Assembly: GCA_021396245.1 (NCBI GenBank) | Contig: WNYE01000047.1 | Span: 186,001 to 250,000 of the forward strand | Length of the DNA stretch: 64,000 nucleotides | Reading direction: 5' to 3' | Source of the DNA: Sporothrix humicola | Lineage: Eukaryota; Ascomycota; Sordariomycetes; Ophiostomatales; Ophiostomataceae | Part shown: positions 30,549 to 38,809 of the stretch, piece by piece | Numbering within the stretch: position 1 is the stretch's first letter | Layout of the letters: every line of letters starts with the position of its first letter | Program-made: the position numbers and the translations under genes | Notes under the pieces: generated by a model | What the model saw: the letters and a program-made list of their open reading frames with translations, nothing else | Databases searched by the model: none | Told to the model about the DNA's origin: nothing

Positions 30549-31014
30549 TGTGACGTGATGTGTAGATGTGGTGAAAGAGATATATCACGAGTTTTCTGTT
30601 GGCGACCTGTTTGATCCTTATTCCCTGGCGGATGTTGGGCTGTGCAAGCGGGGCACGTGATGCGCCCTGTATGATTTCAGGCGACAGTGTCACAGCACTA
30701 TCAAGCGCTAACTAAAGTCACTGCCATCACTAACACCACGAATACCACTAATAATCATAGATCCCGTCTTACAGTCACCTTTCTTTATTTGCATCTATCT
30801 CTCATTCCGGTTTATACTTATAGTCGTAGACTTTATTTAAATTAATCAAGTAGACAAGTTCTTTCTCCTATGTATTTTCTCCGCTAGATCTCAATAAACT
30901 ATAAAACGTATTCCAGTTCTCTTTACTCAAATCACAATAATCATGACAAGCTGAAGAACTAAGATAAAGAAAAAAAGACAAAAAACACAATAAATTACAT
31001 CTCCATGAAACAAT
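30549..31014. other. Intergenic AT-rich region
   Basis: Promoter of the 231-residue gene on the left, 3' region of the next minus-strand gene on the right. CACTAACACCAC-like repeats occur near 30725-30755. No gene seen. Confidence 0.45.
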
Positions 31015-31815
31015 CTAACCAGAGAAGTCGATCACCCTCACAATGTGCACCCGGTGGTAGGCATTGTCCAGCTGTTTGAGGACCGACTCGGTGACGTCCT
31101 TTCCGTAGCCCTTGCACCAGTCGACTATCGTCGATTTCTTGACGCTCTTCTGGTTGTTGGTCAACAGGTACTGGTGCAGATACGAAATGGCATCGGCCAG
31201 GTCGTACGGCCGGGGGTTTGTCGTGCACAGCCGGTTGAGCTTGCCACACAAAGCGTAGGACCATGGTGCGGCATAGATGCAGAGGCCCTTTCCGCCCTCC
31301 ACCTTTTGGAAGACGACGGCGTTTTGCCGGATGGCATCCTCGACCAGCGCGTTCTGCACTCGCCGTCCCATCATGACTTGCGTCGTGTTGTTGAACCACT
31401 CGGCGCCCAGCGCGCCGCCCATTTGACGGTTCGCATGCCGCGCGGCCTCGTGGATCTCGCGGTGGACGGGCGCCTCGGGGGTCGCCAGGAAAAAGTCGAC
31501 GTCGTGGGTGGTCTCGCGGGATTGGAGCAGCAGCGTGTTGACGGCGCCGCCGACGGTGACGACGTGGGCAGTCACGCCTTTGGAGATGAGGAAATCCGCA
31601 ATGATGGTCAGCGCCTTGAGGATCGTCCCCCGATCCATGTCGAACGAGTCGTGGGTGATGGGCATGCCGCCGGCGTCGCGGTAGACGGCCGGCACCATGA
31701 TGGGACCGCCAGTCGGGCCGGAAATCGAAAGACCTTGGCCTTGATTTTGTGCCTGTCCTTGGGCATGGCTTTTTGTTCTGCCATGTCCGGCCTGTTTTGA
31801 GTTGCTGGAGCCCAT
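31015..31815 (-). CDS. Nucleotidyltransferase-fold-like protein with an N-myristoylation motif
   Basis: The 266-residue protein begins MGSSNSKQ, a good N-myristoylation signal (Gly2, Ser6, basic residue near), followed by a Gln/Gly-rich linker. The body carries HVVTVGGAVNTLLLQSRETT with HDVDFFLA: a GG motif plus a D-x-D pair, the pattern of nucleotidyltransferase-superfamily folds. Then come EAARHANRQMGGALGAEWFN, EDAIRQNAVVFQKV and AAPWSYALCGKLNRLCTTNP, with RPYDLADAISYLHQYL. From memory this matches an uncharacterised family common in filamentous ascomycetes. Whether it transfers nucleotides is unknown; only the two Asp of a possible metal site are evident. Membrane anchoring through myristate is inferred. 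Confidence 0.75.
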   Translation of the reverse strand: MGSSNSKQAGHGRTKSHAQGQAQNQGQGLSISGPTGGPIMVPAVYRDAGGMPITHDSFDMDRGTILKALTIIADFLISKGVTAHVVTVGGAVNTLLLQSRETTHDVDFFLATPEAPVHREIHEAARHANRQMGGALGAEWFNNTTQVMMGRRVQNALVEDAIRQNAVVFQKVEGGKGLCIYAAPWSYALCGKLNRLCTTNPRPYDLADAISYLHQYLLTNNQKSVKKSTIVDWCKGYGKDVTESVLKQLDNAYHRVHIVRVIDFSG

Positions 31816-32609
31816 GCTGGGCAGATGTGAAAAGAGTCTGGATATGGTGTTCCCTTGGAGTAGAATAAACAGATGATGAGTTGGAATCTTTTGAAAATAG
31901 AAATAAAGTTGAAGATGTTTGAAATTTACAATTTAAAAGAAAGCCACATCAAAACACAGTCTCGACAGTCACGCCTATTTCCTTTCTGTATCCCAGGATA
32001 GGCATCCTTTGATCGACATTCATTCATTATCCAGGAAAAATACACACAAACGAAAGAGGAAATCAGGGTAATAAACGCCAAGAAACACGGAGGACTTTCA
32101 AAATACAAGGACAGAGCCTCAAGGGTGTAAAACAACGAAACAACCACAATACACAGCCTGTCCTGGCAGCCTGGGATATTCAGACTAAAAATCATTGAGC
32201 AGGGTTTATATCAGGGATAATAAAACCTTGAGATTCGCCTTGAGGTGCAGGATGCCAGCTCAGTTTCTTCATTGCTTGAGCCTCAAGCGCCTAACATACA
32301 CCGTAAATCCTTTGAGAACACAGCCTCGAAAATTTTAAGAAATCATCCAACAATTTGCATGTGCTCTTCGTTGTTGTGTTGATGTTGAAACTCATTTTGG
32401 CGGTTCATCGCCTTTTACTGGCAGTCAGGCCCAGGGTCTTGCTTAGCCTGCCTCCTGCCACCCCGCCCTGTGAGCCTAAACACTAATAACTGGGCGGGCG
32501 ATCGCTGCCCTGAAATAACAACACAGTAGAAGACGGGGCGCCACGGAAATCTCCGTCTTTACTTTTACTCAGTTCACAACATCACGAGCATCTCGACCAA
32601 AGGTCATTC
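31816..32609. other. Divergent intergenic region
   Basis: Separates the nucleotidyltransferase-like gene and the phosphoesterase gene. GCCTCAAG/CTTGAGG words recur around 32110-32300. No gene recognised. Confidence 0.45.
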
Positions 32610-33620
32610 ATGACCACACACCCCAACATGCAAAACAAATACACGAAACTGACGCCATGGCGGCCGGCCCAGCCAACGGTCTGGCAGCAGTTTCGCCGCG
32701 ACCCGGCGCTCTTTCTGGCGCGGTGGCTTTATGGTCGGAGAGCGACAGTCGCTTTCGCTCTCGAAAACAATGACACTGGGGAAGCACCCCTCAAGATCGT
32801 GTGCATCTCCGACACGCACAATGCGCAGCCCGCCGTGCCCGACGGCGACGTCCTCATCCACGCCGGCGACCTGACCAACCGGGGGTCGTTTGCAGAGCTG
32901 AGGGAACAGCTGGATTGGCTCCGTGGGCTGCCACATCCCCACAAGATTGTCATCGCCGGCAACCACGATCTGTTGCTGGACACACACTTTACGGACACGT
33001 ACCCGGACCGCGTGCCGGACGGGTCTGGCGGGCAGGGGACGTCCCTCGAGGATCTCAACTGGGAGGGCCTGACATATCTCAACGACAGCAGTGCGACCCT
33101 GACGTTCACCCGCCATGGCGTACCCTCTCGTACCCTTCGCGTCTACGGCGCCCCCTGGACAGAGCTGTGCGGCCTCTTTGCCTTCCAGTACCCGCCCGTC
33201 CGCCCGCGCGTGTGGAAAAACGTCGTGCCCGACGGCACCGACATTGTCGTCGTCCACGGCCCGCCGCGAGGCCATCTCGACCAGGGCGGCAAAGGCTGTC
33301 CCCAGCTCCTCGAAGAGATCCAGCGGGCACAGCCGTCGCTCGTCGTCTGCGGGCACATCCACGAGGGTTATGGGCGGGAAGACCTGCTGAATGACGGCGT
33401 CGACAAGGCCTACCATGCCGTCGAGGCGGGCAGCCGCGGCCTCTGGGGCGTTATCTCGCTGGCGTGGTGGCTGCTGTGGAGGGTTTTGTGTCAATATCTG
33501 GGAAGTAGTTGGCAGTCGACGAAAACAACACGACTGGTCAATGCGGCAGTCATGACCTATGGGTGGACGGGCAGGCCCGATGGTCCTCCTTTGCGGGAAG
33601 CCATTGTAGTGGAGCTGTAA
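32610..33620 (+). CDS. Calcineurin-like metallophosphoesterase (MPPED-type)
   Basis: The 336-residue protein has the complete metallophosphoesterase motif set: IVCISDTHNAQ (D-x-H), DVLIHAGDLTNRGSF (GDLT), KIVIAGNHDLLLDTHF (GNHD), VVVHGPPRGHLD (a His of the GPPxGHLD type) and SLVVCGHIHEGYG (GHIH). The DTHN, GDLT, GNHD and GPPRGH forms are those of the MPPED1/2-like group. The product probably hydrolyses a phosphodiester or phosphomonoester with two bound metals; the substrate is unknown. A C-terminal hydrophobic Trp-rich stretch (GVISLAWWLLWRVLCQYLG) could contact a membrane. The start is the first ATG; no signal peptide. Single exon. Confidence 0.9.
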   Translation: MTTHPNMQNKYTKLTPWRPAQPTVWQQFRRDPALFLARWLYGRRATVAFALENNDTGEAPLKIVCISDTHNAQPAVPDGDVLIHAGDLTNRGSFAELREQLDWLRGLPHPHKIVIAGNHDLLLDTHFTDTYPDRVPDGSGGQGTSLEDLNWEGLTYLNDSSATLTFTRHGVPSRTLRVYGAPWTELCGLFAFQYPPVRPRVWKNVVPDGTDIVVVHGPPRGHLDQGGKGCPQLLEEIQRAQPSLVVCGHIHEGYGREDLLNDGVDKAYHAVEAGSRGLWGVISLAWWLLWRVLCQYLGSSWQSTKTTRLVNAAVMTYGWTGRPDGPPLREAIVVEL

Positions 33621-34349
33621 CTTTCTGTTTTTTTATTATTATTTTCTTTCCTTTCCTTTCTTTCTCATGATACCCAAATGCAAACGTTTGCAATACAACC
33701 AATCACATTAATAGACCCATCATATAAGTGACGCTACAACCTGTTCCCGGGCACAATTCTGGCCCGGATGTCGACTCTTCCGGTGCTTGTAAAGTAAACG
33801 GGAACTCAATGATACAAGAAAAACGGTGAGATTCGAGGGAACACATGATCTCCTAAATCTTGTGTCACCTTGTTCTGTATCCATCTTGTGCTTCCATCGT
33901 TGGTCCTCCTAACGTTTGTACTCCAGATGGTCTTGTGCGATATGCAGTTTGTGTACTCCGTACATCGACGTTGCACCCACAACAAGAGCTGTTAACCGGT
34001 GTGTCTTATGGCATGTCTGACGGCGCCTCTTCTCGTGTACTCATATCATTATATCTCTCACAATATTACAAGTTTCTACTCTTACACTATAGAGGATTAC
34101 GACTAGCTATGGCGGTGTGTTTGTGTTAAAAGAATACATTGTATTATCGTTGTGTGTATTGTTTTGAACAGTAGTATCGAAATCCAAAGGCAGTGCCGTG
34201 CCAGTCCAAATTGGGTTATCCCAACGCCATAAAAATAAAGAGAAAAGGAAAATATATCCGTGGTATCAAAAGTAGTATACAAGAAGAAAGAAAAGAAAAG
34301 GAGACAAAGGGGCGGGTCAAATCTGAAGTCGGTTAAAGTACAAGTCCGT
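33621..34349. other. Convergent intergenic region
   Basis: 3' regions of the phosphoesterase and the four-helix membrane protein. It contains one TACTCCGTA 9-mer at 33954 and a T/C simple tract at 33628-33665. No gene recognised. Confidence 0.5.
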
Positions 34350-35027
34350 CTAAGACTCTTCCTCGCCCGGGCCGATCAGTAACTCGTAGCCGTCCTCGGG
34401 CGGCAGCATGTACGCTGCTAGCCCCAGCCCCAGCCCGCAGAGCGCCGTCAGCACCCAGCTCGCCGTGCAGAGCTGCCACGACGTGCCCAGCTTCCAGCCG
34501 GGGACCATGAAGCGGTCGTCGACGTCGAGGACGTACGTGACCAAGATCATGGCGACGAACTGGAGCAGCGCGACAACCTCGACCATGGGCACGAGGATGC
34601 GCCAGCCGTACAGGCGGCGCATGCGGTCGCCGCAGACGACCACAAGGAAGCCAATGAGGGTCACGAGCTGGGCCACCAAGGCGGCCGCCATCAGAAAGGC
34701 AATGGTGCGCCAGACGGTGCAAAAGACCTGCTCGTCGGGGGTTGTGCCGCAGTCCCAGGCGACGGAGCGGTCGGGGAAGGGGCGGCAGTGGCTGCCGGTG
34801 CTTCCCGCGGTAGACGAAGACCTCGCGAGAGATCTGCCCAGCGGAGAGGTGTTGTCCGACTTGCACGACTTGTGGAGGCCCAGGGACATCCAAAAGGGAT
34901 CGCTGCCGGGCGTGGACGGGTACATGATGTAGTACACCCAGTTGGGGATGATGCTGGCGGCGGCGGTCATGGCCGTGGCGGCCGCAAAGGCCACCATGGC
35001 GCCGCCATAGACGGAGACTCGAGTCAT
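34350..35027 (-). CDS. Four-transmembrane protein with claudin/PMP22-like layout
   Basis: The 225-residue protein has four hydrophobic segments: near residues 10-27 (MVAFAAATAMTAAASIIP), then TIAFLMAAALVAQLVTLIGF continuing into LVVVC, ILVPMVEVVALLQFVAMILV, and WVLTALCGLGLGLAAYML near the C-terminus. A large first loop (about residues 28-105) holds WVYYIMYP, CKSD, CRPF and CGTTPDEQVFC, so several Cys are available for disulfides. The tail is acidic (GPGEEES). One long extracellular loop followed by a tight TM2-TM4 bundle is the claudin/SUR7-like topology; the family assignment is tentative. The first ATG of the compact frame is at 35027. No intron is needed. Confidence 0.75.
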   Translation of the reverse strand: MTRVSVYGGAMVAFAAATAMTAAASIIPNWVYYIMYPSTPGSDPFWMSLGLHKSCKSDNTSPLGRSLARSSSTAGSTGSHCRPFPDRSVAWDCGTTPDEQVFCTVWRTIAFLMAAALVAQLVTLIGFLVVVCGDRMRRLYGWRILVPMVEVVALLQFVAMILVTYVLDVDDRFMVPGWKLGTSWQLCTASWVLTALCGLGLGLAAYMLPPEDGYELLIGPGEEES

Positions 35028-35769
35028 GGCGGCGGTGGAGGTGTGGTTGTTGACAATAGTTTGATAAAATGTGGTGATGCTTTTTGGTGTTTGGTGCAGT
35101 TTTTCGTCGCGTGCGTGTTTGGCACGTGAAAGTCGGTGCGTGTGCGTACAACAGTCGGATGGCCCGAGGCTGCCGTTGCCGTTTCTCGTAGAGTCGGGGC
35201 CTGGGTGGTGCAGGCGGTATCGATCGATTGATATTGGTGATGGATATAATAGAGATGAAAAGAAAGAAGATTCAAAGAACAAAACAAGAAAAAGACACGT
35301 CAAGGTAAAGTCGAGAGGGGAAGGCGCGGCGGCGAAACCAGTCGAAAAGAGGGAGCCTCGCCAGGAAATGACGGCTGCCTTGTTTCGTGCATGTACTGGG
35401 CTCACTGGCGCTTTCCCCAGACGGCACCAATGCCGATCGGGAGGGGGTGTAAGTCCACTTTTATGTGCTAGTCCGCCTTTGGCCAATTTACACGTGATAG
35501 TTGTGAGAATGTCACATGACCATACTTCCTAGCTCCCATTGGGAGCTCCCCTAATTTTTTACTGGGTCCAATTGGGTCCAATTGGCTTGACGAAGCAATT
35601 TTTTTCGGTTGCTCTGAAAAATAGGCTCAGACGACATCAACAACAGACGGACGACGTGCGATATTCGACGACGACGACGACCACCGACGACGACCACACA
35701 ACGTCAATTGGCAACGACAGGGATACACAAATACCCACACTCTCTCCCGAACTGACACCCCCTCTCACA
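35028..35769. promoter_or_regulatory. Divergent promoter region of the four-helix gene and MRPL20
   Basis: No TATA box is evident. Features are a duplicated GGGTCCAATT word at 35564-35582, AGCTCCCATTGGGAGCT (an inverted repeat at about 35531-35547), and a CGACGACGACGACC simple run near 35669. Confidence 0.45.
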
Positions 35770-36546
35770 ATGGACGCTCGCCTCCTCCGGCGAGTCGCGT
35801 GTCCGGCGGCGTCGTCTGTGTCGGCAGCGACCTCCTCGACAAGACGGTTACTGTCCCCGGCGTGCTCTCTCCTTCAATCTACCCCCACATCCTCCGCCTC
35901 TCCATTAATACCACAACAAATCCAACGCCGCCACCAGTCTACCGCCAACCGCACAAAGCGCGCCCTCAACATTGCTCCCCATGCGTCCTTCCTAAAGTCG
36001 GGCGGCGGCCGCGACAAGTACGGCGCCGGCTCCTCGTCGGGCTCGCACGCGCAGGTCGCCACCGCTCTGGGCACCATTGAGTCGTCGACCACCACCCTGC
36101 TCTACAACCCCCCGGCAAGTGCGCCGTCGGTCTACCAGACGCCGTTCAAGTTTTTGCCGAAATCCGATCCAAGAAGGCGCCAAAACCTGTCAAATTTGTT
36201 CTCAAAAGGCTCGTCCTCGACGGCTCAGACGACGCCTCCTGCACCCGAGCTCGCCCACCGCAACTTTGTCCCCGCGCCCAAGGCCTACCACCTCACCCCC
36301 GAAGACGTCGCCGAGATCCGCCGCCTGCGCACGCTCGACCCCATCCAGTGGAGCGTCCACAACCTGGCGCACAAGTACGAGTGCTCGCCCATTTTCATCA
36401 TGAAGGTTGTGCGCAGCAGCCCCGAGCACCAGGCGGCGCACCGGGAGGCGCGGGCCAAGTACCGGGAGCGGTGGGGACCGATCAAGGCCAAGGCGCGGGC
36501 GGACCGGGTGAAGCGGAAGGAGATGCTGTACGATGGGGAGTTGTAG
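35770..36546 (+). CDS. MRPL20: Mitochondrial large-subunit ribosomal protein mL58 (MRPL20)
   Basis: Component of the mitochondrial large ribosomal subunit. The 258-residue protein opens with an Arg/Ser-rich, acid-poor presequence (MDARLLRRVACPAASSVSAA) that predicts matrix import. After a Ser/Thr/Pro-rich region, the conserved C-terminal block reads KAYHLTPEDVAEIRRLRTLD, PIQWSVHNLAHKYECSPIFI, MKVVRSSPEHQAAHREARAK and YRERWGPIKAKARADRVKRK. The YHLTPEDVAEIRRLR and LAHKYECSPIFI segments are the mL58 hallmark. The frame is open further upstream but has no earlier ATG; ATG at 35770 follows CTCTCACA. Single exon. Two strong hairpins follow the stop codon (36604-36672). Confidence 0.9.
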   Translation: MDARLLRRVACPAASSVSAATSSTRRLLSPACSLLQSTPTSSASPLIPQQIQRRHQSTANRTKRALNIAPHASFLKSGGGRDKYGAGSSSGSHAQVATALGTIESSTTTLLYNPPASAPSVYQTPFKFLPKSDPRRRQNLSNLFSKGSSSTAQTTPPAPELAHRNFVPAPKAYHLTPEDVAEIRRLRTLDPIQWSVHNLAHKYECSPIFIMKVVRSSPEHQAAHREARAKYRERWGPIKAKARADRVKRKEMLYDGEL

Positions 36547-36603
36547 GCGGCCCCGAGTCCCGGAGGGACGAGGGGACAGAAACATTCTACATCCGGAATC
36601 CGA

Positions 36604-36672
36604 CATCCCAAAGGGATGGGGGATGGAGGATGGAGGGTGGGGAATTAACATTAACATCCCCTCCGGGGATGT
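36604..36672 (+). other. Two hairpins and a GGATGG tract after MRPL20
   Basis: CATCCC-AAA-GGGATG at 36604-36618 is a perfect six-base-pair hairpin. ACATCCCC-TCC-GGGGATGT at 36654-36672 is a perfect eight-base-pair hairpin. Between them is a run of GGATGG/GGATGGAGG units. They begin 58 bp after the stop codon, so they probably lie in the 3' UTR. Confidence 0.85.
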
Positions 36673-37151
36673 GACATCCAAAAGAAGACGACGGTGTACG
36701 AGCATTCCACTATTATCCATTTCCGCATCTCATTGCATTTTGCATTCGCATCTGTATCAAACCATTTGAAAAGTCCATAATGTACAAATAAGAATAAAGA
36801 GTCAAAATATAAAGCGAAGAACAACAAGTCTTGAGTCTTGCAGAGTATTGTATGCCATCGTGAATCATGTTTCTATCTAGTATTATGTGTCGTGGACGAC
36901 AGTATGGGCACCATATACAGGTGGATGCATTACGTATATGCAGAAATTACGGTGAGGCCTTCTAGGGAAGGTACCTCTATATAAGAGTATTGTGTGTGGT
37001 TTCTTTGTTTGCTGCTAAGAACAATGTCCCGAAAGAGCATAAAACACAAACCAAATCAACGGCAGCCCGAGTGCTGTCTGATGCTGAGCCTCATTTGGCC
37101 GATCTGGCCGAGGCCTCGTTCACTCCTTTTAAGAGGAAGGAAGGAAGAAAA

Positions 37152-37181
37152 AAAGCAAAGAAAGCAAAGAAAGCAAAGAAA
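37152..37181. repeat. Simple tandem repeat (AAAGC/AAAGCAAAG)
   Basis: Three AAAGCAAAG-type units in an A-rich context. Confidence 0.75.
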
Positions 37182-37206
37182 AAAATAGCAACGCTCGTGG
37201 TAACGC

Positions 37207-38809
37207 CTAGTAATGTGGATGCAGCTCTGCATGCTCATCCGCGGCATGCTGGTCCTTCTGCCCCGGAATCGGCCGGTAGCACCACCCGCACCAGCTGCGC
37301 ACCCTTCCTGTAATTTCCCTCTCCAGGATCGCGCCGCGCGCCAGCTCGTCCTCCCAGTCGTGCACGCACGCGCCGACCTTGATCATCTTGACGCGCTTGC
37401 GCTTGACGACGCCGCCGATGCCCTCGATCTCGTGGCGGGCGTAGCCGGGGCCGAGGGCGGGGGACGGTGTGCGGCGGTTGACGAGCGCGGCGGCGACTTC
37501 GGGCGAGTACAGAGGGGAGCCGACGGTGGAGGCCGACTGGGTGGCGGGTGCAATGGGGATCGACCAGGGGGATTCGTTCAAAATCGCCGAAGGCGATGAC
37601 GCGGGGGAGGCCAGCATAGGGGTGCCGTGGTTGCTCCCATGGTGGCTGCCGTGGACACTCCCATGATGACTCCCATGGTTGCTGCCGCCGCCCAGAGAGC
37701 TCACAGACGAGCTCATGGCTTCTCTGGCATCCTCGGCATCGCAGTCGGTCTCCTGCTCGCGCTCTTTGGCGCAGCAGCAGTCCTGGTCGCGGCCGCAGAT
37801 GACGCCGCGGTCGCCCTCGCCGATGCCGGTGCCCAAGCCGCCCAACACCTCGCCATACTGTGTCCGCCATTTCCAGATTCTGCCCTGTTAGTGGTTGTCA
37901 ATAAAGTCGACGTCGTGGGGAAACTTACGCTCTATAATCGTAGTCCGCGCCGCGGATGGAGCGACCGCAGGGCTGGCACAGCCAGACGCCCTCGGACGCG
38001 CAGCAGCAGATGGCCTGCTGCATTGCGTCGGACTCGAGGGTGGTGCCGGCCGGCAGGGGCGGTTTGGCCAGGGTCCGCAGCGGGGCCTTGACGCAGCCGT
38101 CGCACAGCCGGCGATGGCGGTCGCGCAGCACGATTGGTGCCGGCGGTTTGATTGCGCAGTTCTAGGTTGTTAGTGGATGCTTTGCAACAAGATTAGGGTA
38201 CAGTCAACCTACCCTGCACACGATCGTGCCACACCTCCGGCAGCCGGCCACCATGTCGCGGGCACACTCGCCGGCCTTGGTGTCGTAGGTGGTCCGCGCC
38301 TGGTCCTCCATGTAGAACCAGTTGCCGGCGCGGGCGCGGTACCTCAAGGTCTCCTCGGTATCGACGGGCAGCTCTTCGTTGCAGCAGCGCAGCGTCGAGG
38401 CCAGCAGCGGCTTCTTGAACTGCAGGAGACACGCGCGGACCTGGCGGCAGGTGCGGGACAGGCTGTCCAGCGTGTTCTGGTCGATAAACGAGGCGATCGT
38501 GGCGGAGATGGGGTAGCAGCCGAGGGCCGCCGTCATGGCGTTCCAGTTGAGCTCTGCATGCTCGCTGTCCTCATTGTCGGCCGTCTCGTCCGGTATTGAC
38601 TGTGTTTCGGCCTGTTTTGTCTGTGGTCTAAGAGGAGGCGACGGAGGCGGTGTCCGCATGTGATTGTGGTTGTTGTTCTGGTCGTTTTTGCTGCTGTTGG
38701 CACGGTCGAGGACAGAGGCGGTGCTGCTCCAGAGCAGCTTGCCGTGCTGCAGGTGGTGCGAATGCGGGGGCTCGACGTCATCGTCGTCGACGTCAACGAA
38801 AAAGGCCAT
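37207..38809 (-). CDS. Cys-rich, F-box-like protein of unknown function (three exons)
   Basis: Exons 38809-38213, 38161-37929 and 37879-37207 join in frame to 500 residues, with donors GTAGGT and GTAAGT and acceptors CCTAG and GGCAG. After an acidic, disordered N-terminus (FVDVDDDDVEPP) comes an F-box-like helical segment: LGCYPISATIASFIDQNTLD and SLSRTCRQVRACLLQFKKPL. A probable zinc-binding region follows: CRRCGTIVCRNCAIKPP (spanning the first junction), RRLCDGCVKAP, ICCCASEGVWLCQPCGRSIR, and in exon 3 CGRDQDCCCAKEREQE. Near the C-terminus are a His/Gly/Ser repeat (GSHHGSVHGSHHGSNHGT), IGGVVKRKRVKMIKVG, CVHDWEDELARGAILE and WCGWCYRPIPGQKDQ. It could bring a substrate to an SCF ubiquitin ligase, but this is inference. 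Exon joins are supported by phase and consensus only. Confidence 0.78.

Larger units (their letters stand above)
36547..37206. other. Convergent intergenic region with hairpins and simple repeats
   Basis: 3' regions of MRPL20 and the F-box-like gene. It holds the hairpin pair (36604-36672) and an AAAGC repeat (37152-37181). No gene seen. Confidence 0.5.
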
